This document shows, piece by piece, positions 16,217-24,036 of a stretch of 33,550 bases of DNA. Each line of letters opens with the position of its first letter. Positions within the stretch are counted from its first letter, which is position 1. The notes beneath the pieces are model-generated. The model did no database searches. It was not told where the DNA came from and worked only from the letters and a program-made list of their open reading frames with translations. A program made the position numbers and the translations under genes. The DNA is from SHLQ01 sp964441145. GTDB lineage: Bacteria > Actinomycetota > Acidimicrobiia > Acidimicrobiales > SHLQ01. The stretch covers positions 1-33,550 of the forward strand of contig CAYTUB010000025.1 in assembly GCA_964441145.1 (NCBI GenBank), given 5' to 3'.

Positions 16217-17763
16217 ATGCCAAAAACCCGACAGAAGAATCTGTTCTCGTCGTCGATTTCGGGGCGCAATACGCACAGCTCATTGCCCGTCGTGTACGCG
16301 AAGCGAACGTGTACTCAGAGATCGTTCCCCACACGATTTCTGCAAGCGAGATTGCCGAGCGCAAGCCATCGGGGATCATCTTTTCTGGCGGCCCGAAATC
16401 GGTCCATGTCGAAGGTGCTCCCGCCATCGACCCCGAGGTCTACGACCTCGGCATCCCGATGCTCGGAATCTGTTACGGCGCGCAGCTGATCGCACATCAA
16501 AACAACGGGACCGTCGGTCGCAACGAGCGCGGTGAATATGGCCGGACCGAACTCACGGTTAAGGCCGGGGGATCGCTGCTTGGCGATACACCCGACACCC
16601 AGACCGTGTGGATGAGCCACTTCGATGCGATCACCGATCTGCCCGAGGAGTTCGACGTACTCGCGGCGACCCCTGATGCTCCGGTCGCTGCGTTCGAGGA
16701 CACCGATCGCGGGCTGTACGGCGTGCAGTACCACCCAGAGGTTGCCCACACCCCTCACGGTCAACATGTCATCGAGCGCTTTCTCGCTCAGGGCTGTCGC
16801 ACGTCGCAGTCGTGGACCATGGCAAGCGTCATCGATACACAGGTCGATCTGATTCAGCAGCAGGTCGGTGAGGAGGGTCGTGTGATCTGCGCACTCTCTG
16901 GTGGGGTCGATTCTGCGGTCGCGGCCGCGCTTGTGCACAAAGCGGTAGGGGACCGCCTCACGTGTGTCTACGTAGATACGGGGCTCATGCGTAAGGGCGA
17001 GTCCGATCAGATCGTCGAGACCTTTGAACGGCATCAAAAGATCGAGCTGCGTCACGTGAACGCGAGCGAGCGTTTCTTCGAGCACCTCGACGGGATCACC
17101 GATCCCGAAACGAAGCGCAAGACCATCGGCGAACAATTCATTCGGGTCTTCGAAGCTGCCAAGGCCGAGGTAGCCGATGCGAAATTCCTCGTGCAGGGAA
17201 CGCTCTATCCCGATGTGATCGAGTCCGGAACCGACGATGCCGCCAAGATCAAGAGTCACCACAACGTTGGTGGCCTGCCCGAGGACATCGAGTTCGATCT
17301 CGTCGAACCGTTGCGGGCGCTGTTCAAAGATGAAGTGCGTGCCGTGGGCACCGAGTTGGGTTTGCCCGATGAGATCGTCTGGCGACAACCGTTCCCAGGC
17401 CCAGGGCTGGGAGTTCGCATCATCGGCGAGATCACGCCGGAGAAGGTCGCGCTTCTCCAGGAAGCCGACTTCATCGTGCGCGAAGAGATCCATGAGGCCG
17501 GCCTCGACCGCGAAATCTGGCAAGCCTTCGCCGTGCTCCCCGGCATCAACTCGGTCGGCGTCATGGGCGACGAACGCACCTACGCCGACGCGATCATCAT
17601 TCGCGCCGTCACGTCAGAAGATGCCATGACCGCCGATTGGGCGCGGCTTCCCTACGAACTGCTCGACCGCATGTCGAACCGGATCATCAACGAAGTGCCC
17701 GGCGTGAACCGAGTTGCCTACGACATCACGTCAAAGCCTCCGGGGACCATCGAGTGGGAGTAG
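16213..17763 (+). CDS. guaA: GMP synthase (glutamine-hydrolysing)
   Basis: 516-aa two-domain enzyme that turns XMP into GMP using ATP and glutamine. The class I amidotransferase domain has GICYGAQL with Cys87 and QYHPEV with His174 and Glu176. The ATP pyrophosphatase domain has the P-loop LSGGVDSAV (228-236). The C-terminal dimerisation domain follows with RQPFPGPGLGVRIIGE and ends YDITSKPPGTIEWE, the universal GuaA end. Length is normal. The start ATG 16213 overlaps the guaB3 stop (ATGA), so the pair is translationally coupled. The extended frame from 16156 is just read-back into guaB3. Confidence 0.98.
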   Translation: MNAKNPTEESVLVVDFGAQYAQLIARRVREANVYSEIVPHTISASEIAERKPSGIIFSGGPKSVHVEGAPAIDPEVYDLGIPMLGICYGAQLIAHQNNGTVGRNERGEYGRTELTVKAGGSLLGDTPDTQTVWMSHFDAITDLPEEFDVLAATPDAPVAAFEDTDRGLYGVQYHPEVAHTPHGQHVIERFLAQGCRTSQSWTMASVIDTQVDLIQQQVGEEGRVICALSGGVDSAVAAALVHKAVGDRLTCVYVDTGLMRKGESDQIVETFERHQKIELRHVNASERFFEHLDGITDPETKRKTIGEQFIRVFEAAKAEVADAKFLVQGTLYPDVIESGTDDAAKIKSHHNVGGLPEDIEFDLVEPLRALFKDEVRAVGTELGLPDEIVWRQPFPGPGLGVRIIGEITPEKVALLQEADFIVREEIHEAGLDREIWQAFAVLPGINSVGVMGDERTYADAIIIRAVTSEDAMTADWARLPYELLDRMSNRIINEVPGVNRVAYDITSKPPGTIEWE

Positions 17764-18344
17764 GCGCCCCGGGGAGTCCCGCTGACGAAGCAATCGCCGC
17801 GATGGCCCTCTTTGGTGAGGTTCTGACCAAAGTCGACGACGAACAACTTGAGCTCGCAACACCGTGCACCGACTGGGACGTCCAGGCACTGATCAGCCAC
17901 GTGGTGTTGGGCGATGCCTCCGTGCCACTCCTGTTCGCTGGTGAGCCACTCGACGACAAGGTCGCCGTCGATGTGTCGATCCTTGGACCGAACCCCGTCG
18001 CCACTTGGCGCGGGACTGCGCTCGCAGCCATCGAAGCATTGCGCGCGCCGGGCGCTATGGAGGCCACGGTGCAGCATCCGACTGGCCCCCAAACCGGTGC
18101 TGCGGTGGCGCGGTTCCGGCTCGTCGATGTGTTGACACATACCTGGGACCTCGCAGAGGCGACCGGTATCGAAGTGGAGATCCCCGAAGAACTCGCCGAT
18201 GCGGTGCTCGACTTCTTGTTGCCGATGTTCGACGGGCTACGAGACTCTCAGCAATTTGGCGACTCGATCGCCCCGCCGGAAGGGGCACCGCCCGTGCAAC
18301 GAATGTTGGGGTTGCTCGGCCGGCGAGGCTGGCCTACGAGCTGA
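17754..18344 (+). CDS. TIGR03086 / mycothiol-dependent maleylpyruvate isomerase-like (DinB-fold) protein
   Basis: 196-aa protein of the actinobacterial MPI N-terminal/DinB-like helix bundle family. Recognisable parts are an N-terminal helix, PCTDWDVQALISHVVLGD (residues about 42-59) with the metal-type His, and RLVDVLTHTWDLAEATG (about 122-138) with a second His. These bundles bind a metal and in related proteins use mycothiol. The actual reaction here is unknown. Its GTG start (17754) lies inside the last codons of guaA, overlapping by 10 bases, so it may be co-translated with guaA. Its 3' end overlaps the convergent kinase gene by 11 bases. A later start, ATG 17802, is possible but would cut the first helix. 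Confidence 0.78.
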   Translation: MGVGAPGSPADEAIAAMALFGEVLTKVDDEQLELATPCTDWDVQALISHVVLGDASVPLLFAGEPLDDKVAVDVSILGPNPVATWRGTALAAIEALRAPGAMEATVQHPTGPQTGAAVARFRLVDVLTHTWDLAEATGIEVEIPEELADAVLDFLLPMFDGLRDSQQFGDSIAPPEGAPPVQRMLGLLGRRGWPTS

Positions 18345-20769
18345 GATCGAGGGTCCACGCTCCAGCGGGGCGTCGACCGTCATCCTCGGTTCGGCCAAAG
18401 ACGAAGAGTTGGCCGTCGAATTCTGACACCGACCAGAGTTCGATAAACCCATCGATTGCCTGCAACGCGCCATTGGCCCGCGTTGTCCAGCGGTCCTCGC
18501 CAAATGTGTCGCCGGGGAGGAGTCCCCAGATTCCGCCGCCGAAGACGTCCCCGTCGCGGTCGTCGCCAACAACGATGACCGAACCCGACGCTGTGGTCTC
18601 CACGTCGCGAGCGAGTCCACTCGTTCCTCTGAGGGGTAGCTCATGGAGGAATCCGTTGCCGTCGATGTCGGCCACGATGGCGAGGGGAGTTTGGCTGTCG
18701 GTCTCGTCGCCGACCGCGCCTACGGCGATGACGCGTTCGCCGATGATCGTCACGCTCTCGAGTTCAGCGTTGGGAATCGGTGCGATGAGGTCCTCCCAAG
18801 TGCTGCCGCGGCGGATCTTGATGACGCCCACCGCAGCGGCGTCGTCGTAGCCGACGGCCACGGCAACATCACCGTTGCTGAACACATCGTTGAGTATGCC
18901 GTCACCGGTGCGGTCGGGGTCGCCGTCACTGTTGATGTCGAGGAGTGTCCACTCGGTCGTTTCCCAGCTGTCGTTCACTTGGGTAACGCGCCAGAGTGCG
19001 GGGATGGAGGCATTGCTCTCCTCGCGACCACCAGCGACCAGGAAGGCATCGGCACCGTCAGTATCAACGGCTCTTAAGGAATGGGCACCTTCAGTTTCAC
19101 TAGAAAGGGTGGCATTGGAGACGGGAACGAATTCTCCGGAGGCTGCGCCGATCCATGCAACACTCTGTGTGCCAAATCCGCCTGCCGGTGCATCACCAAC
19201 GGCAAGAAATGTCTCGCCGTCAATTACTCCGATATCCCAGAGGCGTTGACCCTCGGTAGATGCTGAGTCGTCGCGTGGAAAGTTCGGTCGGTGCAGCGAC
19301 ACCAGGGAGTCACCTTGTGGCCCGATCGTCCACAATTGGGAAGTCTGTGAGCGAACACTGTCTCCGTCTCCCGCTGCGCCGACAATGCTGAGCCCTCCGG
19401 TGTTAGACACCGAGCCGAACGCAATTCCCTGGCTACCGTCGGGGGCCGCGAAAATCTCCGGAGCGAAGGGCGCAAACGCAGGCGCTGGGGAAGCGGCATT
19501 GACCGACTCGGACTCCTCACCGATCTGTTCCTCAGTGGCAGCCCCATCACCTGGATCGGGATCGCTTTGGCTGGAACTTGCGAACAGGAACCCGAGCACC
19601 CCACCGCCGATCGCCAAGACGAAGATGCCGACTGCGGCGAGCCACTTCCAACGATCGCTCGACCCAACATCGGGCGGGGGGTTTGGGGTCGAAGCAGCGG
19701 TGAGCGTTACTTCTTCGACCGGCGCGGGATCGGGGACCTCAACGGGGTCGGCTTGTTTGGCAATGACGACGGGGTCAGCTGGGCCAATCCGAAATGGTTC
19801 GACAATCGGCTCGGAGGCCAGCAGAGATGGTTTCGGGTCACCTTGGGGGGTCGGGCTAACGACGGTTTCGGACGGTCGGTCGTCGACGACGGTGGCCGAC
19901 GAGTCGGGGTTCTCGACGTTTGGGGCCAAAGGAGTTGCGCGATCTGCTGAGGGACCTAGGTCGAGGGCGGCGAGTCGTTCACCGAATCGCGATGCACTTT
20001 GCGGGCGATCGGCTGGATCTTTGGCCAGCACTTCGTCGAGGAGGTCTGAGAGCGGCTGGGGAATATCGAACTGAGCCAAAGACGGCGCTGGATTTTCGAG
20101 GATCCGTCGCATGACCGCCGCCTGGTTGTCGGTGGCGGTGGAGGTGAACGGCGGTCGCCCCAGCAGCATTTCGTAGAGCGAGATGCCGAGTTGGTAGATA
20201 TCGCCGCGTCCGTCGAAGGATTGGTTGTGGAGGATTTCTGGCGGGGTGTACGCGAGCGTGCCAATGATCGATTGCGCTTGGGTGACCGCGCTTTGGCCGA
20301 CCAGCCGTGCGATGCCAAAGTCTGTCAGTTTGGCGACGTCACCGTCGAGAAGAATGTTGGCGGGCTTGACGTCTCGGTGGAGTACCCCGTTTCGATGAGC
20401 GAGGTCGAGAGCATCGCAGATCTGTATGCCGATCGAGACGGCCTCGGTCCAGTGAAGGGCTCGGCTTGCTCGGAGCCGGTCGCGAACCGAGCCTCCGGAA
20501 ACGTATTCAAGAACGGTGTAGTGGAGGCCGTCCTCGGTGACACCGGAGCCTTCAACCGACACGATGTTGTCGTGGCCGCTGAGCGCATGCATTGTCGTGC
20601 GTTCTCGCTCGAATCTTCGGAGGTCGTCAGATTCGGCTCCGTGATCGCGCAGAACCTTGATTGCCCACTCGACTTGGGTTTCGTCGTGGAGCGCGCGGTA
20701 GACGGTCGCGAACCCACCGCTTCCGATGCGTTCAACGATGGTGAACCCGGGAATCGTTGGATCGGACAC
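18334..20769 (-). CDS. Transmembrane Ser/Thr protein kinase (PknB-type) with repeat-built extracellular domain
   Basis: 811 aa. The kinase domain (8-270) is complete: GSGGFATVY (16-24), Lys38, alpha-C Glu56, HRDVKPANIL with catalytic Asp133, DFG 150-152 and TPPE 175-178. A Pro/Asp-rich linker (275-372) leads to one membrane helix (374-397). The outer part (about 430-811) is not PASTA. It has about seven copies of a pattern of hydrophobic strand plus Val/Ala-Gly, then a Trp or Ile strand some 15-20 residues on (near 460, 521, 576, 635, 680, 731, 788), suggesting a beta-propeller. DINSDGDPD (611-619) looks like a calcium-binding loop. Start GTG 20769 has AAGGAG 8 nt upstream. Probably an envelope sensor; its ligand is unknown. 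Confidence 0.9.
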   Translation of the reverse strand: MSDPTIPGFTIVERIGSGGFATVYRALHDETQVEWAIKVLRDHGAESDDLRRFERERTTMHALSGHDNIVSVEGSGVTEDGLHYTVLEYVSGGSVRDRLRASRALHWTEAVSIGIQICDALDLAHRNGVLHRDVKPANILLDGDVAKLTDFGIARLVGQSAVTQAQSIIGTLAYTPPEILHNQSFDGRGDIYQLGISLYEMLLGRPPFTSTATDNQAAVMRRILENPAPSLAQFDIPQPLSDLLDEVLAKDPADRPQSASRFGERLAALDLGPSADRATPLAPNVENPDSSATVVDDRPSETVVSPTPQGDPKPSLLASEPIVEPFRIGPADPVVIAKQADPVEVPDPAPVEEVTLTAASTPNPPPDVGSSDRWKWLAAVGIFVLAIGGGVLGFLFASSSQSDPDPGDGAATEEQIGEESESVNAASPAPAFAPFAPEIFAAPDGSQGIAFGSVSNTGGLSIVGAAGDGDSVRSQTSQLWTIGPQGDSLVSLHRPNFPRDDSASTEGQRLWDIGVIDGETFLAVGDAPAGGFGTQSVAWIGAASGEFVPVSNATLSSETEGAHSLRAVDTDGADAFLVAGGREESNASIPALWRVTQVNDSWETTEWTLLDINSDGDPDRTGDGILNDVFSNGDVAVAVGYDDAAAVGVIKIRRGSTWEDLIAPIPNAELESVTIIGERVIAVGAVGDETDSQTPLAIVADIDGNGFLHELPLRGTSGLARDVETTASGSVIVVGDDRDGDVFGGGIWGLLPGDTFGEDRWTTRANGALQAIDGFIELWSVSEFDGQLFVFGRTEDDGRRPAGAWTLDLSS

Positions 20770-20890
20770 GCCGCTCGCTCCTTAGATCGACCCGTATGGG
20801 TCGACCTGTGTGTTTTACACGGTCTCCGGCGCTCTCAGCTGCCACCCCGTTACAGACCCGACCCGACGGAGCAAGACAGGGGAGGAAGAA

Positions 20891-21496
20891 CTAGGTGCCG
20901 AGGAGATCCTCAGCGGCCTGGCGGACTTGGCGATCCCGGTCCTCGAGCGCGGCGTGAAGTGCGTCGGTGACCTGCTCGCCGTCAAATGGTGCCAGAGCCA
21001 GAACAGCGCGCCGACGGACGGGCGCTCGGTCCTGCATCGCGGCGAGTATGGCGGGGAGACCATCGGGTGAACCAATCGCGCCGAGTGCGGCGACTGCCGC
21101 CTCCCGACAAATCGACACGTCGTGTGAGGACGCGACGTCGCTTAATGGTCGCACGACACTGCTGACGGCAGGGCCCCGTTCGCCTAAGGCCCAGGCACAG
21201 GTCTCGACGACGAGATCGTCACGATCGCGCAGCATCGGGACGAGGTCGATTTCGCCAAAGCCGATCGCGAGCTCGATGGCACGGCAGCGAACTTCGGCCG
21301 CTTGGTCGCCGAGGGCAGCAGTGAGGTCTGCGATGGTGAGCGCTTCAAGCCGATCGAGTCCGCCGAGCGCCACCGCCCGAATTGTGGAATCCTCGGAGGT
21401 ACGAGCACGTTGCAGCGCGTTCACATCACCTCGGGCTTCGGCAAGAATGAGCGTGGCGCGTTGGTCACTCAACGGATTGATCCGTCGAGTGGGCAC
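20891..21496 (-). CDS. HEAT-repeat protein
   Basis: 201-aa soluble all-helical protein built of about five HEAT/PBS-lyase-type repeats. Typical units are STIRAVALGGLDRLE, AEVRCRAIELAIGFGE, DLVVETCAWALGERG, VSICREAAVAALGAIGS and APVRRRAVLALAP, each with the Arg/Asp and Ala-Leu pattern of helix pairs. Such proteins are scaffolds for protein binding. It lies 121 nt upstream of the kinase on the same strand and could share its message, so a partnership with the kinase is possible but unproven. The start is GTG 21496; no strong ribosome-binding site is seen. The opposite-strand frame over the same bases is a shadow rich in Arg and Ser. Confidence 0.8.
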   Translation of the reverse strand: MPTRRINPLSDQRATLILAEARGDVNALQRARTSEDSTIRAVALGGLDRLEALTIADLTAALGDQAAEVRCRAIELAIGFGEIDLVPMLRDRDDLVVETCAWALGERGPAVSSVVRPLSDVASSHDVSICREAAVAALGAIGSPDGLPAILAAMQDRAPVRRRAVLALAPFDGEQVTDALHAALEDRDRQVRQAAEDLLGT

Positions 21497-21562
21497 CGAG
21501 TTCTCAAATCGGCGTCGATATCGCCGATCAGGTACAAGTCAACGGAGATGTTGGAGCAGTAC

Positions 21563-22255
21563 ATGTCGTACATAGTTGTGTATCAGAAGTCGGATGGAAC
21601 GAGTGGAGTCGAAGAATGTGGTGACCTCGACCTTGCGATCGTCACCGCAGAGCGCCTGCGCAATGTAGATTCCGTCGAGAGTCCTCGAATCTTCAAGACC
21701 GAAGAGATTCGCTACGACTTCCGCCCCTACTACCGCGTGGAGGTGTCCGGCGAGTCCGATAGCTCCGTTACGGCCTCCGCGGGTTCGTCGTCAGCAATGG
21801 CGAGTGGGATTCCTGCGCAGGAGATGCCTGCATCGTTTGACCCCGCACCTGTTGAGACTTCATCAGCGTTCGAGACCGCAGCGCCAGCCCAAGAAGTCGC
21901 TCCTGTGGAAGCTTCTGTCGAAACAGTTGACGATGCCGACATTCTCGCTACCGAACCCATCGATCTTCCGGCTCCAATGGAGACCCCCGATCGAGTAGAC
22001 GAGGTCGCAGCAGTCGAGGAGACGACGACCCGTTCGGAGAGCCCGTTCGCAACGGCTACATCTGTCACGCCTCCGCCTCCACCTATTGATGGGGACGTCA
22101 CGACGCCTGCCACTGACGCAGGGGCTGGCTTGTTTGGCCGCATCGTCGAGAGTGACCCGACAGACGCTGCGGGATCTGACGCTGCTGAGACGGTTGCAGA
22201 TGCCTTGAGCGACGCCGAAGCTGAGCGTCCGCGACGCGGCTTGTTTGGGCGTTAA
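21563..22255 (+). CDS. Conserved hypothetical protein with two GLFGR motifs
   Basis: 230-aa protein. The first 60 residues form a compact alpha/beta-looking unit starting MSYIVVYQKSDGTSG and ending RPYYRVEV. The rest is Ala/Glu/Thr/Pro-rich and probably disordered, with PPPPP near residue 175. GLFGR occurs twice, at about residue 190 and as the last five residues, which suggests a short linear binding motif. ATG 21563 is chosen because GGAG lies 6 nt upstream; the in-frame ATG at 21548 is less well placed. Its stop overlaps that of the next minus-strand gene by 3 bases. It is divergent from the HEAT gene. No known family recognised. Confidence 0.72.
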   Translation: MSYIVVYQKSDGTSGVEECGDLDLAIVTAERLRNVDSVESPRIFKTEEIRYDFRPYYRVEVSGESDSSVTASAGSSSAMASGIPAQEMPASFDPAPVETSSAFETAAPAQEVAPVEASVETVDDADILATEPIDLPAPMETPDRVDEVAAVEETTTRSESPFATATSVTPPPPPIDGDVTTPATDAGAGLFGRIVESDPTDAAGSDAAETVADALSDAEAERPRRGLFGR

Positions 22256-22509
22256 CCGCTGATTGCCTGCTCGAGCAGGAAGCCAACCACCAGAATCACC
22301 GCACCGATAACTCCGGCGATCGCGATTCCGATGAACACGGTGAGAACCAGCAACAAGAAGATCGACACAATGCGTCGCAATAGTGACGGGTAGGCGTCAG
22401 GGCCGTACTCTGCTTGTGCAGGCGGCTCGAACCCCAGTCCGAGCTTCTTGAGAATTGACCGTTCGGGTTTTGGCTCGACGGGAAGTTGTGGTGGTGAGGA
22501 GGTGTTCAT
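22252..22509 (-). CDS. Small membrane protein, 85 aa
   Basis: 85-aa protein with a Pro/Lys-rich cytoplasmic-looking N-terminus (SSPPQLPVEPKPERS), then LKKLGLGFEPP, then a 33-residue hydrophobic stretch (47-79) that is long enough for a tilted helix or a tight helical hairpin. It ends EQAISG. ATG 22509 is the chosen start; the longer frame from 22575 adds residues with two Cys and no conservation-like character. It converges with the GLFGR gene (stops overlap) and is divergent from the PDZ protease gene. Function unknown. Confidence 0.65.
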   Translation of the reverse strand: MNTSSPPQLPVEPKPERSILKKLGLGFEPPAQAEYGPDAYPSLLRRIVSIFLLLVLTVFIGIAIAGVIGAVILVVGFLLEQAISG

Positions 22510-22600
22510 CAGATCACATGCGATGCTTGTGTAGTGACTCGAAATCAGTGGACAGGGCCAACTCATCCTGCTCAAGTTGCGAGAAGGCGAGGATAAATCC

Positions 22601-23977
22601 GTGACCGATACGGTCGACGTCCCTCAGAACGTACCCGAAGAAACAGCCGGAATAGCTCCACCCGAGCTCTTTGATCCTCCGTCGCGCTTCACAAAGTTCT
22701 TCTTCATCCTCGCCTTTTTGTGCTTTATCGGCGGCGCCGCACTGTTTCTCGTGCAGCTTCCCTACTTCGCGTTCGAACCGGGAAACACCTTTGAGACCGA
22801 GTCGTTCGTCGAGGTCGAGGGCAGCGATTCGTTCACGAGCCCGGGAGAGGTCAGCTTCGTCACGGTGCACCAGCGCCGGCTAACCCCCATCGACTGGCTC
22901 ATCTCGAACCTCCAAGACAGCGATGAGGTCTTTCACGAAGATGTGATCTTGGGCGGTCGTACGTTGGACGAACAGCGCGAAGAGAACGCGCAACTGATGT
23001 TGTCGTCTCAGAACACCGCAATCGCTGCGGCGCTGAATCATCTCGGCTTCGAAACCGCAGAACCTGCTGGCGCGGTGATCATCGACGTTGTTGAAGGTGG
23101 CCAACTTCAAGATGTCCTGGGACGTAACGATGTGATTACCGAGGCCAATGGCCAGCCCATCGCTACCGTCAACGAACTGTTCGATCTCATTACGGCCCTC
23201 GACGTCGACGACGAGCTTGTTCTGCTCGCTGGCCGACCTGGCGAAGCCCCCCAAGAAGTACAGATCCAGCTCACCGATGACACGGCCGGATTCATCGGCA
23301 TCTCGCGAGATGCCAGTGTCATCGACGAGGGCGTAGGCGCAACCATTGCTGACGCCGTACCCGGCGGGCCAGTCGAGGACCTTCTCGAGGCTGGGGACCG
23401 CATCGTCCGTCTCGACGACGAAGCTATCGATTCTTTCGAAGAACTCGTCGGGGCTCTTGGGCAACGACGCTCTGGCGACACGGTGAGCATCGAAGCAATC
23501 CGAGGTTCTGGCGACGAGGAAACCACCGTGGCCTTTGATGTGACCCTCGCGAATCGGGCTCTAGAGCGTGCCGGACTTCAATTCGTCGACACACAGTTCC
23601 GTGATGCGGAACTGCCGATCGATGTCGGTTTCACGACCGAGGACATCGGCGGGCCATCAGCGGGGTTGGCCTTCACCTTGACGGTCCTCGATGTGCTCAC
23701 GGAAGGTGACCTGACCGGCGGGGCCAACATCGTTGTGACGGGCGCTATCGACCGCGCTGGCAACATCGGCGCAATCGGTGGAGCACACCAAAAAGCGTTT
23801 GCCGCCCATGAGGCTGGGGCCGATGTGTTCATCGTTCCCGAAGGAAACTTCGAAGAGGCCTCCGCAGCGGTCCCTGAACTTCGTGTCGAGTCTGTCGCTA
23901 CTTTGAGTGATGCCCTTGACATGCTCGCCGAATTTGGTGGCAATGTCGACGAGCTGCCGGTGAACGGTCAGCTGTAA
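22601..23977 (+). CDS. Membrane-anchored PDZ-Lon (S16-like) serine protease, YlbL type with two PDZ domains
   Basis: 458-aa protein. One membrane helix (31-51) places the rest outside the cell. Two PDZ units follow, about 155-226 (GAVIIDVVEGGQLQDVLGRND) and 244-315 (GATIADAVPGGPVEDLLEAGD). The C-terminal Lon-type domain has Ser353 in DIGGPSAGLAF and Lys398 in GGAHQKAFAA, the Ser-Lys dyad. YlbL-type proteins usually have a single PDZ and about 340-350 aa, so this one is longer. GTG 22601 is used with GAGG about 8 nt upstream. A link to UPF0182 proteins is known in other actinobacteria; here the DivIVA-like gene lies between. It probably trims or degrades envelope proteins. Confidence 0.9.
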   Translation: MTDTVDVPQNVPEETAGIAPPELFDPPSRFTKFFFILAFLCFIGGAALFLVQLPYFAFEPGNTFETESFVEVEGSDSFTSPGEVSFVTVHQRRLTPIDWLISNLQDSDEVFHEDVILGGRTLDEQREENAQLMLSSQNTAIAAALNHLGFETAEPAGAVIIDVVEGGQLQDVLGRNDVITEANGQPIATVNELFDLITALDVDDELVLLAGRPGEAPQEVQIQLTDDTAGFIGISRDASVIDEGVGATIADAVPGGPVEDLLEAGDRIVRLDDEAIDSFEELVGALGQRRSGDTVSIEAIRGSGDEETTVAFDVTLANRALERAGLQFVDTQFRDAELPIDVGFTTEDIGGPSAGLAFTLTVLDVLTEGDLTGGANIVVTGAIDRAGNIGAIGGAHQKAFAAHEAGADVFIVPEGNFEEASAAVPELRVESVATLSDALDMLAEFGGNVDELPVNGQL

Positions 23978-24024
23978 ATATAAGGTCGCCTGCATCGGTC
24001 ACCGACCACGCCAGGCTGGGCGCA

Positions 24025-24030
24025 TACGAT
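24025..24030 (+). promoter_or_regulatory. TACGAT -10 element for the DivIVA-like gene
   Basis: TACGAT ends 6 nt before GTG 24037, with no Shine-Dalgarno sequence between, which is the spacing expected for a leaderless transcript. Confidence 0.45.
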
Positions 24031-24036
24031 CTTGTC

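Noticed and set aside
16315..17523. 402-aa minus-strand open frame
   Set aside because: It lies wholly inside guaA, whose protein is certain; the frame is a shadow caused by high GC codon use.
20191..20970. 259-aa plus-strand open frame
   Set aside because: Antisense to the kinase catalytic domain, which has every kinase motif.
20967..21575. 202-aa plus-strand frame rich in Arg and Ser
   Set aside because: Opposite to the HEAT gene, which shows regular repeats; this frame shows none.
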